Shown: positions 20,782-31,935 of the stretch, one piece after another
How the letters are laid out: each line of letters opens with the position of its first letter
Numbering within the stretch: the first letter of the stretch is position 1
Origin: Coptis chinensis
Lineage: Eukaryota > Streptophyta > Magnoliopsida > Ranunculales > Ranunculaceae
Assembly: GCA_015680905.1 (NCBI GenBank)
Contig: CM027382.1
Location: 17,953,501 to 18,017,500 of the forward strand
DNA: 64,000 nucleotides
Direction: 5' to 3'
Made by a program: the position numbers and the translations under genes
Notes under the pieces: generated by a model
Told to the model about the DNA's origin: nothing
Databases searched by the model: none
Seen by the model: only the letters and a program-made list of their open reading frames with translations

Positions 20782-22193
20782 TATAGTAACATTTTGAAAA
20801 AACTAAGCATTTCTTATATTAAATATAGTAGTATATTTCTTCCTTTCTAAAATTTTTTTTGAAAAATTACCAAAAATATTTTTCTATTTAGTACTAAAAG
20901 TCTTGTTTCATTTTTTCATGATGAATAAAAAGTTTAGAAGTCTCATTATAACAATATAGTAAGGATTCGTTCTTCGAACTTAGACTAATATACGTATAAT
21001 TGTTTCTACATCTTTTCATGAATGACATGCATAAGTATTTGAATATATATAGCAGTGAGTTTTGAGACCAAGGTTAGAATAATTAAGTTCCATATCCTGT
21101 GAGAATTGAATCTAGCCAAAAGTTTCATCTGAATGATTATTGAGTGATGACACAAAGAATGTCTGGATAGAAAGACCACACATCTACTAGCTTAATCACC
21201 ACGCCATATCCTATAAGAGAATTTAGGCCCTTTTTGGATCAATATAACCAAATAAACATTAAAAAACCAAAAAGATAGTTTTCCTCTAGTTACCCTTCTT
21301 GAGCTTTCACCAATTTCTAAAAGCCTTTTTATTCTTCACTATAAATCCCTTACCAGTTACAACACACAATAAAAAGCTACCCAGTTGACGAGTTGAGAAT
21401 TGGATGGATATCAGAAAAAGAAAAGAGAAAGTCCTTGTACAAAAACAGATCAGTTAGTTGCTACGAAAAGAAAAGAAAGACCATCAAAAACCAAAACTCC
21501 AAAAAATCAAAGGAGTCAAAAATTGAATCTCCCAAAAGTTCAAAATTAAAAGGAGACTATATCATAAACAAAAGCAAAAAGAAACAAAAGAAAAGTTAGA
21601 ACTCCTAAAATTCAAAATCATATAGAGTCACAAAGCCAAAGGGCTAAGAAATGAATCACAATTCGTAAGCAAAGAACAAAATAAGGTTCTTCTCTAGTTA
21701 CAAGTATCTTGAAGACCTAATTTCTTAACTTATCAGATTTTTTTGTTTTTCTCTTCATTTTTCCTTCTAAACCATCACCCTAGCCCTGTAACTCCTAATA
21801 AAAGACCTCTAGCTCAATTAGGAATAAGATGGTATGATAGTAAGTGGCAAGTATGATCAATCGACCTCTGTTTCCTTTAGACATCATTCGTGTATGTGAG
21901 GAATATAAATGTCCGCTGCATTTGAGAGAATGAAACTTGAGTGAATCTATAAGAGATTTTGTGTTTTAACACATCCCTGTGAGAACTCACCTTAAGGACG
22001 CTCTCCAAAAGTTTCGGAAATGACTCTATTTTTGTATTTCATTGCTCATGTTTACACATTTATCTTTAGATGATTAAATTATTATACATATGTTATTCTA
22101 AGTTCAAAGGAGCTTGTCCTTATTCCCCACTAATGAGATGTATAGACTTTTGAGAATAAATAAGGAGACAAGACCCTTCGTACTAGATAGAAG

Positions 22194-22264
22194 AAGTTTG
22201 TGAGTACCTTCTCTTGAAAACTCTCATGAGGCTTAAAGCTCGTCCACTAGGGAATTCCTAGTGG
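22194..22264 (+). other. Segment X of G2 with palindromic end
   Basis: It starts GTTTGTGAGTACC and ends with the perfect stem CCACTAGG-GAATT-CCTAGTGG (22244-22264). G4 has it in the same orientation relative to the element; G1 has it inverted. Confidence 0.7.
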
Positions 22265-22276
22265 TTTAAGACCTTG

Positions 22277-22295
22277 TTGCATATGGTTAATGCAA
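22277..22295 (+). other. Conserved hairpin H of G2
   Basis: TTGCAT, loop ATGGTTA, then ATGCAA form a 6-bp stem. Relative to G1 two stem pairs differ and both partners change. Confidence 0.7.
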
Positions 22296-22393
22296 TCGCA
22301 CTCTGCGAAACGAGATTAGTATAATAAATAATAAAGCACTCATTTGTGATCTTAGTTTTTTCTCTTATCCTTGCTTGAGGACAAGCAAAATGC

Positions 22394-22406
22394 TATTTGG
22401 GGTTGG
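22394..22406 (+). other. G2 3' polypurine tract
   Basis: TATTTGGGGTTGG directly precedes the LTR start TGATCAGC at 22407. Confidence 0.75.
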
Positions 22407-22782
22407 TGATCAGCTCCCAAATGTGCATTTTATTACCCTTACGTTACTGCATTACAGCCCTTCTTACAAATAATGAAAAGACAACCCATTGCTTTTATTG
22501 CATTTTTTAGGTTACAGAGTATTTCAGACTACTTATCATAAAACCTACATTTTAATAGCAAAAGGAGCCTTATTTACGCTTATTATGAAGACTCGAAGCT
22601 ACTATGAAAAAGTACTTAAAAAGTCAAAGTCAAAGTCAAAGTCAAAGGTCAAGGACTCAAAACCAAAGAACTGAAAGTCACGACCTTTACTCAGAAGACT
22701 AAAGATGGATGGCCTTGATACAAAAGAAGACTTGCTCTAAACCTAGCTTGATCCAGAAAAAATGAAAAAGCAAAAGAAAAAG
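22407..22782 (+). repeat. G2 3' LTR, first 376 bp
   Basis: It begins TGATCAGCTCCC right after the polypurine tract. It contains a GTCAAA hexamer array at 22623-22652. The G3 LTR start follows at 22783, so G3 probably inserted here. The rest of this LTR is not identified downstream. Confidence 0.7.
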
Positions 22783-23628
22783 TGATAAGCACCCAAAATT
22801 ATACAATAAAACCTTGTAGAGACATAACATTTTGGTTAATTGTGTGCTTAATAATCATGAAATAATCGCATTTTCGTGATTGTGCAGGTTGGAGCAACTA
22901 ACATACAAATAATGATAAAGCCAGCATTTAAGCACGGAATAGGGAGTATACATAAGCTTTCCGATCAAGACCATGTGAAGCCCAACAAATCCAGACTAAA
23001 GCCCAAAGACTCAAATAGTACAAAATCCAGTCAGAAACGAGATTACGCGGCACAGAAGCATCAAAGTGTTAAAGCTCATATCTCTTGAACTAGGACTCCG
23101 AATGCGACAAGTGAGTTGCTCAGACGATCAGTGCGATGAACTCTATGCATAGGCGGAAAGTTGCAAAAATATCAAAAGACCGGACCGCCACTAGACACAG
23201 CACATTGACCCATTATGCGGGCCCACAAGATTTGATGAGTCATCATGCAAGATAAAATAATTGGTACAAATAATTGGTGCAAATTTGACACCCTGCATGA
23301 AATTAATGAAGTTGGTTGGATTTAGATGATGATTATGTAGAAAATGAAAGGTGTCAAATGGGGGTTAGTTTTGGATAAGAGGAAAGTAAATGAGAGGGGA
23401 GTGTTTCATGTGGGAGAAGAGAAAAAAAGCTCTCCTATGTAAAAGGGAGCATTTACTTCCTTAAGGACTTTTCTTTTGTCGATCTTGTCTTTTATCTTTT
23501 GGTTTTAGTTTTTTAGTTTTTTGTTTTCGTTTTTAGTAAAAAGCTTGTAACATGTTAATGGTGAAACACTTTCTAGTTTTTGAATAAACTCTTCTTCATT
23601 AGGTAAAACAGATTGTTAGCTTCTTGTT

Positions 23629-23650
23629 TCTCTCTCTCTCTCTCTCTCTT
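23629..23650. repeat. (TC)n microsatellite
   Basis: A TC dinucleotide run in the G3 LTR. Confidence 0.9.
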
Positions 23651-24529
23651 TTACATATCTTCTTGTAGTTTAATTCAATCATAGGATCATGAGCTAAAAC
23701 CCTCCAAAGTGGAGGGTTAATGAAGCTCATGTGAGGATTCGTATAAATTTCTTAAAAGTAGGATTCACTGCTTAGATTTAAGGATACATGGAACACACTA
23801 CCCCAAAATGGTAGTGTTCGGCCAAACTTGAGGCCTGGAAGTGAAGAGGGACTCGTGTGCGCCTCCCTTTTTATGCCTGGGATAGTCGCGCGTGTGGGTC
23901 TTATTTAGCTTCTTGATTCCAGAGTTGACAGGATTATGTTTTATGTGTCCAGGAGTTGAGATGGAGTTTTAGAGATGAAATTCTAGTTCAACTTCTTATG
24001 CTAGGGAAATGGACTTAGAGATGAGTTCATTTCACTAGGGATCGACGCTCAAGCCAGTTCGGGTTTGATAATGGACCGAAAATAGCTTAGAGATGGTGGT
24101 AATCCGATACTAAGATAGGATAATATGACTTTGCATGAGCAGCATGATCCTCCACCCCTTCTTTCTCTTTGAATATCTTAGGAAAAATCTTAGTTTTTTA
24201 CCGTTTTTTGTATTTCGCATGTTTAGCGTCATTTAAGATTCAGCAAAGCAACTTAGCTAGCAAACACTATGAAACTTACTTACTAGTTTTCCTACTTGGA
24301 GTATAAGAAAGTTGTATGCTGTCCTAGAATTTATGTTGGTTCGAATCCCTACTCGAGCTTTACGCACGAACATGCGAGTAAGGACTTGAGTCTACACCGA
24401 ATGGAAACGCGACTTCAATCTTATTACCGCAAAGTGATAGATATCAAATGGCACCGCTGCCATTCTAAAAAACCAAGGACCTGTGCTTGCAAACTGGAAT
24501 TGCTCTAAGGGGAAACCCCCCACTCTCAT

Positions 24530-24568
24530 CCTTTCAATCCTTTCAATCCTTTCAATCATTTCAATTTC
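24530..24568. repeat. 10-bp tandem repeat, about four copies
   Basis: CCTTTCAATC-type units in the G3 LTR, the last one CATTTCAAT. Confidence 0.85.
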
Positions 24569-24897
24569 CTATTTTTCTACGTTTTTTTTGTTTTGAACTT
24601 TTTCCCGAATTTCGGACCTGACCACATATCGGATTTTTCATGGCACTTGCAGGAACCAAAAGTTAGGACCTGGAAAATCATCTATACACTGTTGTAAGAC
24701 TACTGTAAAAATTTGAGCCTTTTGTACCGGATTACTGCGCGTGCGTGGTACTGGACTCGTGTCCGCCATTATACCCTTACGCGCGCGGGTGGTTATAATA
24801 TTAACCTGTTCAATTTTCATCAGCAACACCTACTGATCTATTTCATTCTAGTAAAGGGTATAAGTTTCTGATCTTGCCACAGGTATTTCAAATTGAC

Positions 24898-25368
24898 TGT
24901 TTCGACCCCCACCTACGTGGTAAACGTCCATTAATAGGGGTCTCCACTTTATTCGTTTAATCAACAGGGCTAAAACCCAATTTGTAATACCATGGATTGA
25001 TGTACAGGCCCATTAACTCATGTGTCTAAGGCTGAGCCCTAGCCACATGGCTTGCCACTTAATTGTACATTAATTTATGTCAAGATTTGTTTCTTATCAA
25101 AGAGATAATTATCAATTAAGAGTTATATTCAATTACGATTACTTGAGCTACAAGAAATCTCTACTCTACACATATAAATACCAAACTATTTTTCATAAAT
25201 TAAAGAACGACGTTCTTGAGACTTGATCCCATCGATAATTTGGGTACGTAGGCAACCGAAAGGTACAGTCTCATCATTCACTCGATCACCATCGCTTTTT
25301 CACTACTTTTCTACGGTCTTCATCTCTTTCATCAATACTTAGTGTTTTGATCATATTTGGTTGAAACA
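24898..25368 (+). repeat. T2 5' LTR (471 bp)
   Basis: It starts TGTTTCGACCCCC and ends GAAACA, with TATAAATA at 25173-25180. The equal-length partner is 36066-36536. Confidence 0.95.
25173..25180 (+). promoter_or_regulatory. T2 LTR TATA box
   Basis: TATAAATA about 190 bp before the LTR end; the copy in the 3' LTR is conserved. Confidence 0.6.
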
Positions 25369-25369
25369 T

Positions 25370-25386
25370 AATTGGCGCTGTCTGCA
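25370..25386 (+). other. T2 primer binding site
   Basis: ATTGGCGCTGTCTGCAG starts two bases after the LTR. It resembles the GGCGCCGTCTGTGGG type used by Tat-lineage elements, with substitutions. The cognate tRNA was not checked. Confidence 0.65.
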
Positions 25387-25425
25387 GTTTTTATTCAAAA
25401 CTGACAATCACGTTCTATAAAAGTT

Positions 25426-26100
25426 ATGACGAATACTAGACGAGCCTAAGTTCTCAATGCACTTACTAACGATCATCGTGCATGTGAGGTTCAAGGTCAA
25501 CCTGGCGGTATCAGACTACCCCCTCCTATTCCTTTTCAACACTTGATTTCACGTGACCTAGCTACCATTCCACCGATGCACCAAATTATTCAACACGAAG
25601 TTATTGCCTCTTACGATTCTCCGTCATCTATTGTGGATAATGTCAGTCATATGTCTCAAGGAACAATTCTTCAAAAGTTCAAGAGTGTACGACAAACATA
25701 ACAACTACTACAAAGTTGTCTGAAACGAACCATTCCTCTCGAAGATGATGTTGTATCTGTCACACCACAACATAATACACGCTAACAACATCACAATGTG
25801 TAGGATCGTTTAAGTGGTGAGAATGAGATTCACAATGTTCGCAACAGTCATCACCATGTTCCAAATAATGGGTACATAATTTCCCTAGCTCCGCCAAGAA
25901 ACTGCCGACCCGACGATCATGCTGATGTAGGAAAGGTAATGCTACTACCCATCGGACCACACCTCACGGTCTTACTAATTCTCAGCAAGTCCTAAGGAAA
26001 TCGGGTGGAAAACAGAATAATGGTTGCTCTCATGATCAAAATCGAATCGATAATTCTTATGTCAAATACATTACTCGATAAGAAAAACGTCGATACCTAA
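25426..26100 (+). pseudogene. T2 gag remnant
   Basis: An ATG at 25426 opens MTNTRRA followed by a stop, then a Pro-rich N-terminal Gag-like stretch (LPPPIPFQHLISRDLATIPP) with more stops. A basic, Asn/His-rich segment near 25930-26090 could be the Gag end. No capsid core or CCHC knuckle is seen, and protease and RT are absent between here and 26101, so a large deletion joins Gag directly to the second RNase H. Confidence 0.5.
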
Positions 26101-26716
26101 TTGCCATTACCTCCCGGGGGCGATGACTTGCAATACTTATCGGATATTTCAACTGATTGCTGGATTAACATCAAAGGTTCGCATAATAAGTCTGGCTTCG
26201 GTCTTGGTTTTGTCATCTTGAAGCTGAATGAAGTCATAATTGAAAGGTCTCTACGTTTAGATTTTTACATTTCAAATAATGTGGCCGAGTACGAAACTGT
26301 CATTTGTGGTATGCACACAACTCTTCAACTGGGGGCGACTAAGTTACGATTGATTATTCTAAGTTAGTCGCTAGCCACTTTGAATGATAATATGCAGCTT
26401 GCAATGATAGAATGGTCTTTTATTTTGACTTAATTCAATGAATTACATGAAATTTTACATCTATCAATATTGTGCAGTATCACGTTATGATGTAAGACAT
26501 CCTGATTCTATCGTATGCTTATTTGTGGAAATCAAGTCGTCGCTGCCAAGACAACACTAGATTAACCACTTATGCTGTTAGATAATTCCAACGAGCTTGG
26601 CACTGATAATGTCTCGGTATCTACCGACGACAATCATGCAGCTGACGATGCTCCGGAATTCCTGATGACCAAAAATTCTATCGCAGCGGAACAAGTCTCA
26701 ATCCTATCCTTCGTTG
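26101..26716 (+). pseudogene. T2 Tat-type RNase H remnant
   Basis: The ORF at 26101-26367 reads WINIKGSHNKSGFGLGFVIL, then LRLDFYISNNVAEYETVICG and LGATKLRLIILS, the layout of the additional RNase H of Tat elements. The acidic residue normally in the first motif (before Gly-26) is Lys-25 here; the Glu of the second motif (AEYE) is present. The frame ends at 26367 and degraded sequence runs to 26716, where S1 is inserted. It would remove RNA from hybrids during reverse transcription, but this copy should be inactive. Confidence 0.75.
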
Positions 26717-27211
26717 TGTCACACCCCGAATTTCGACTGAATTCGGAAAAACATTATTTGTTCCCGACTCTTCGATCTCCGAGGTGTGACGCACTCTCCA
26801 CTTCCAAAAACCCATAAACAGTTTAAATATGCGGATAATTAAAAACCAATAAATTTTTAACTTAAACAAAAGTCCTCTTCATTACAAAAATTCACAAATA
26901 AGATTAGGTTACAAATCTCTTTTCAATAACTCTTTAATTAAATTTACAAATGAAAATACAAAAACATTGTCTAGACTGAAAATCTATATCACCTCAAGGG
27001 AAATCAAAACATATCCTGAGATGCAACGCTAACGCAAACCACAAGCAGCAACCAATCTTCTTCAACACTAAACCTGTCAAAACTTATCAACTATGTTCAT
27101 TTAATGAACACACCCGATAAGCAAACATGCAAATCGAGTCAGCATTATAAAAATGTTGGTGTGAGTAAAATACAACATATACTTATACCAAATATATACA
27201 CAATCCATATG

Positions 27212-27395
27212 GCAGTTAGTTCCTCCACCAAGGCGCCTTAACTTTCCACGACTAATACAACATCCTTAAGTTCAATAACTAAGGCAGGTAGTCCCTCCAC
27301 TGAGGCGCCTTAACTTCCCACTAACCACACAACAAACTATACGCATCATAAATAAGGCATGTAGTTCCTCCATCGAGGCGCCTTAGGTTCTAACT
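27212..27395. repeat. About 72-bp tandem repeat in S1, three copies
   Basis: Three units share TCCTCCA or CCCTCCA followed by AGGCGCCTTA, at about 27218, 27290 and 27363. Confidence 0.75.
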
Positions 27396-27850
27396 AAACA
27401 AATAACCAACCAAACATATTATATCCGTACCGCATTTCATGCTCAATAATAGAGTAGGTCGTCTCTGCCCAAGTAATTAGTTTGACCCACCCTTATGCCA
27501 AACCATATATAATCATCTGTCCAAAGATATATCATTAACCAACATATTACCATAATTATATTAATTAAGGCTTTCTTTGTATGTCCCTAAAATCACGTCG
27601 TATCTATGTCTTACCTAGTTTCCCTAGCTACCACAATCGCTTCCCAACGCCGAACATGTACATCCACATGCCTCCTCTTACATAATGAACCACTCCGTAC
27701 GTAACTACCCTGAGCGGGATGCCGCACACCAGGTAACCCTCACACGAAAGCCATTATATAAGTACTGCCACTATTCGGCATAAAATATCGCGCGTCTCGT
27801 TCTATTTTGCGAACGGAATAATCAAGCCACTATTCGACTACGCCAGAAAG

Positions 27851-28065
27851 GCCATTCAGATTCACTGAAATGCCAGAAGGGCCAATCACATTACTTGCGC
27901 CCGAAGGCCATTCAGATTCACTGAAACGCCAGAAGAGCCAATCACATTACTTACGCCCGAAGGCCATTCAGATTCACTGAAACGCCAGAAGGGGCAATCA
28001 CATTACTTACGCCCAAAGGGCATTCAGATTCACTGAAACGCCAGAAGGGCCAAATCACATGAGTT
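27851..28065. repeat. 56-bp tandem repeat in S1, four copies
   Basis: Units start GCCATTCAG at 27851, 27907, 27963 and 28019 (the last GGCATTCAG). Each holds CACTGAAACGCCAGAAG and, except the last, ends in CGCCCGAAG or a close variant. Confidence 0.9.
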
Positions 28066-30211
28066 GTGGTAGCTAGGTTCTAGGATTTTCGTTACGTAAA
28101 TTATTCAAGTGTCATCCATTTATGACTCATAATAATTCCACTATATCACGTGCAGGTCAAATACCTTATTGCACTATACCACAATATTTAGAAATATCTT
28201 AATTATATCTCATAACCACTTTCATTCTTTCACGTGTCAATATATTATTGCACTACGCCACACTCCCGTGGGAAATATCCACAAATACTCTGCTAGCATC
28301 TCACAGATAAAATAATGGAGTGTCTATACATTTTATGTCTTCAAAACTATTGCATTCAATATATATATCCCAATATATTATATAATGTCACAATTGCTTT
28401 AAACGTATCGTCATACATTTTTATAGCGTTTTAGAAATATTATATCTCCTAAAGTTTCTATCTCATCACGTGTCAAAATATACACAATATCAATGTCCAA
28501 TCTTTTCTAGATACTGACAACCAAATTATACCCTTTTCGACAATATTTTATTACTACATTTGTCCATATTCTTAAATATATGAAAAATGGAAAAAGTCAA
28601 CATTCCACGGTCAACGGTCAAAGTCAAAGTCAAAGTCAAAGTAAACACATCAAGGTCAAAGTCAACACATCATGGTCGAAGTCAAACTGTCATTGTCAAA
28701 GTTAAACTGTCATTTCCATGTTCGACAGGTTCAGGGTCATAGTCATGGTTCATGGCTAAGGTCAAAGGTGCATGGCTCATGGGCTCATGACTAAGGAAAC
28801 GGTTCGGACCCAACTAGCCGAGCCCAAACCTTAGAACCCGAAAGTCTGAACATTTAAAGACCTAATTAGATCTATTTTAAGTTATATGGACCGGCCCCAA
28901 AACTAACTTGAAACTGGTCCAAAGAAAAGCAATTAGTTTTAGCCCAAACAACTTAACCTAAACTGGTCCGAAACAAAAGATTAATCCGGCCCAATAACTA
29001 ACTAGTGTTTAGGCCCAAAAACTTGAACTGAACTAGCCCACAACTTAACCTAAACTGGGCCCAAACTAAACCAAATAAACTGGCCATTGAACTAAACCAA
29101 ATTGGTCCAAAACTTAATTTGGTTCGGCCTAAAGAAAACCAATTAGAAAAGGCCCAAACAAAATAAGGTTTTTGGCCCAACCAATTTAAACTTGCTAAGA
29201 CCCAAGGCCCAAGCCCAGGAGAGACCACCAGGTCGTCTTCTTCAGGCTTCTTCCTCCACCAGCCACCACCGATTCGGCCACCGCCAATACCGATCGCCAC
29301 TCATCCCAATCTACTCAAAAATGTTCAGGGGAAAAACCCCCACAACATTAACAAAACTGAAAACCTCACCTCCTTAATCCCTCACCTTCATCAAACCTAG
29401 ATCTCAAAGTTTTTGACCTCCATTAATGGCTTGCTTCAAGCTTCCAACTGCCCCTATTTGACCGCCCTCACCAACTCAAACACACCCCCTTCAACCCATC
29501 ATCCATCAGCCAACCCATCACACCATACAACAGTTCAATTTACATACTACCACCACCACAACAATACTCCAGTATCACAGTATCAACCTCGCGCCCCATT
29601 AATGCACCTTCAGGTGTTAACAACCTCACCCAAACAACAATAATACAACATCAACCTGTAACCCCCGACATCAATCCACAAATTTCCAAGCCACATTCCA
29701 AGCCACAGTAAAGAAAATGAGTTCAAACAGAGAAACAAAGAAGAGTGACGATTTCTATATATTGGGCTTTAACTGCCCTTAACCGGCCATAAAGCGTCAA
29801 CACAACAAGAGGAAAAATTATTGATAGTAAGTGTTCATAAAAAAAATACGTTTAATGGAAGCAAAACTCTAACAGCAGTAAAGCTTCGTCCCATAGATTT
29901 GGCGAAATAGATAAAAAGTAGTTACTCACCTTAATAAAAATCTATATGAATCCTTATCGTCCGATTTGTTGCGCTCCCACGCTCGAGCAAACAAGCTGCC
30001 TCCATTTTTATTATTTTTTTATTCTCCCGAACCCTATTCTCTAGAACAATGTGATTATATATTTGGGTTTGAAACCCAAGCCCAACACAGACTCGGGCCC
30101 AGAAACCAAGCCCACATATCTCAAATCCAATCCAATAGATTTTATATAAATAATTAAATTAATTAATAAATAAATAAATAAATGTATTTTAAATACGGGC
30201 GTTACACGTTG

Positions 30212-30545
30212 TTTGGGCAAAATGAACGATTTACTAGGCCTCGAAGAAATTCATTCAGGATTATGTGAACACCACTCCCGGGGGCGAAGTCTCGCTCACA
30301 TAACAATAACCCAATGGTATTGGTGGCCATACATGCCAAATGATGTTACGCATTTGTCCGAGAAGTGTGTGCCTTGTCAAAAACATGATGTATGATATGG
30401 GTCAAACTTCCCGCGATGAAACGTCATCCAATCCATAAGCCTTGGTCATTTGTGAAATGGGGCCTTGACATTGTTGGTTTATTTCTACCAGTCCCTAGCA
30501 GTGTTCGTTTCTTGCTCGTCGCAATAGATTATTTTACTAAGTGAG
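30212..30545 (+). pseudogene. T2 integrase remnant (zinc finger and start of core)
   Basis: 30213-30395 reads EIHSGLCEHHSRGRSLAHIT, then YWWPYMPNDV and KCVPCQKH, an HHCC zinc finger. After a stop, shifted frames give PWSFVKWGLDIVGLF and VAIDYFTK, the beginning of the integrase core including its first Asp. It breaks off at about 30545, so the second Asp and the Glu are missing. Before S1 inserted, this lay directly downstream of the RNase H remnant. Confidence 0.8.
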
Positions 30546-30716
30546 CGGACAAAAGAGACAAGTTGAATGAAAAACCGAACAAAAATTTGTTAGTCTATTT
30601 CCAGTTCAATAGTTTCTTTTCCGTTATTATCTTTGCACTTTTCAATATTTTATGATCAATAAAATATTTCTTTTACTTCAGTTCTAATGGTATAATTTTG
30701 TTTCCTTCGCAACATT
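30546..30716 (+). other. T2 spacer before the tandem array
   Basis: About 170 bp of AT-rich sequence with no coding signal. Confidence 0.5.
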
Positions 30717-31935
30717 ATTATCGCAATGACAAAATCTGACGAAGTTACCACATTTAGCTTCGTCAATCTAAGTTTGAACGCTTTTATACTCGCTTAGTTA
30801 GTTACTATTGCTACGACAAAATCTGACAAAGTTACCACGTTTAGCTTCATCAGTCTAAGTTTGAACACTTTTACGCTCGCTTAGTTCGTTACTATCGCTA
30901 CGACAAAATCTAACGAAGTTACCCGTTTAACTTGGCGGTCTAAATTTTGAGCGGCTTTTACGCTTAGGAGTCGTTACTATCGCTATGACAAAATCTGACG
31001 AAGTTACCACGTTTAGCTTTGTTAGTCTAAGTTTGAATGCTTTTACGCTCGCTTAGTTCGTTACTATCGCTACGACAAAATCGGCCGACGGTTACCACGT
31101 TTTAGCCGTCGGTCTAAGTTTGAGCGCTTTACGCTTGCTTAGTAATGCGTTACTATCATTTGCGACAAAATCTGGCGAAGTTACCACGTTTAGCTTCGTC
31201 AGTCTAAGTTTGAACACTTTTTACGCTAGCTTAGTACGTTACTATCGCTACGACAAAATCTGGCAAAGTTACCACGTTTAGCTTCGCCAATCTAAGTTTT
31301 GAATGGCTTTTACGCTCGCTTAGTTCGTTACTATCGCTACGACAAAATCTGACGAAGTTATCACGTTTAGCTTTGCCAATCTAAGTTTGAACGCTTTTAC
31401 GCTCGCTTAGTACGTTACTATCACTACGATAAAATTTGACGAAGTTTCCACGGGCTTCATCAGTCTAAGTTTGAACGTTTTTATGCTCGCTTAGTTCATT
31501 ACTATAGCTAAGACAAAATCTAACGAAGTTACCACGTTTAGATTCATCAATCTAAGTTTGAACGCTTTTACGCTCGCTTAGTTCGTTACTATCACTACGA
31601 CACAATCCGACGAAGTTACTGCGTTGAATTTTGTCAGTCTAAGTTTGAATACTTTTACGTTCGCTTAGTTCGTTACTATCACTACGACACAATCCAACGA
31701 AGTTACCGCGTTGAATTTTGTCAGTCTAAGTTTGAATGCTTTTACACTCATTTAGTTCGTTATTATCGCTACAACAAAATCTGATGAAATTACCACATAT
31801 AGTTTTGTCAGTCTAAGTTTGAACGTTTTTTACGCTCGCTTAGTTCGTTATTATCGCTATGATAAAATCTGACGAAGTTACCACATTTAGCTTCGTCAGT
31901 CTAAGTTTGAACATTTTTACGCTTGCTTTGTCTAA
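30717..31935 (+). repeat. 87-bp tandem array in T2, 14 copies
   Basis: Units of about 86-90 bp run TTACTATCGCTACGACAAAA, TCTGACGAAG, TTACCACGTTTAG, CTTCGTCAGTC and GCTTTTACGCTCGCTTAG. I count 14 copies at about 30724, 30811, 30897, 30983, 31069, 31160, 31249, 31338, 31424, 31509, 31596, 31682, 31769 and 31857. Each has an inverted repeat, GACGAAG with CTTCGTC, around a 13-14-base loop. Tandem arrays between integrase and the 3' LTR are known in Tat/Ogre-type elements and can seed satellites. Confidence 0.9.

Larger units (their letters stand above)
20331..22406 (+). other. G2 3' noncoding block
   Basis: About 2.1 kb with no supported gene. Order: internal polypurine-like motif (20748-20781), an A/G-rich stretch (21411-21597), segment X (22194-22264), hairpin H (22277-22295) and the 3' polypurine tract (22394-22406). 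G1 and, on the minus strand, G4 have the same order. The Lys-rich ORF at 21393-21599 is a by-product of the A/G-rich tract. Confidence 0.75.
14959..22782 (+). mobile_element. G2: gutted Athila-like element
   Basis: G2 is recognised by pieces colinear with G3 and G5: an LTR-like tail, a scrap of Gag, the post-pol region, a small Cys-cluster ORF, an accessory ORF, a 3' noncoding block with two polypurine-like motifs, and an LTR start TGATCAGCTCCC at 22407. Almost all gag-pol is deleted between about 15665 and 15790. A Mutator-like element interrupts it. The 3' LTR is cut at 22782 by G3. The extent of its left side is the least certain part. Confidence 0.7.
22783..24897 (+). repeat. G3 5' LTR, left part
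   Basis: It begins TGATAAGCACCC, shared with 1356, 53853 and the G4 LTR. Middle parts align with G4 and G5 LTRs (for example GGTTCGAATCCCTACTCGAG near 24339). It holds a TC microsatellite (23629-23650) and four copies of a 10-bp CCTTTCAATC-like repeat (24530-24568). The last five bases, TTGAC, are the T2 target site. Confidence 0.8.
26717..30206 (+). mobile_element. S1: 3,490-bp solo LTR
   Basis: It starts TGTCACACCCC and ends GGGCGTTACA, with the 5-bp duplication CGTTG on both sides (26712-26716 and 30207-30211). There is no internal primer site, pol or second LTR, so it is a solo LTR left by recombination. Its size and ends recall large chromovirus LTRs such as Tekay/Del, but I assign that only tentatively. 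It contains two short tandem arrays (27212-27395 and 27851-28065) and GTCAAA arrays (28610-28700). The small ORFs inside (such as 28998-29300 minus and 29413-29643) have no family signal. Confidence 0.88.

Noticed and set aside
22489..22674. 61-codon ORF ending in repeated Lys-Ser
   Set aside because: It is the GTCAAA array of the G2 LTR read as protein.
27851..28065. Regular 56-bp repeats resembling a CRISPR array
   Set aside because: The units are contiguous with no unique spacers, lie inside a plant LTR, and have no cas genes nearby.
29192..29643. Pro/Thr/His-rich ORFs as host gene exons
   Set aside because: They lie inside solo LTR S1, which has intact ends and target duplications, and show no family motif.
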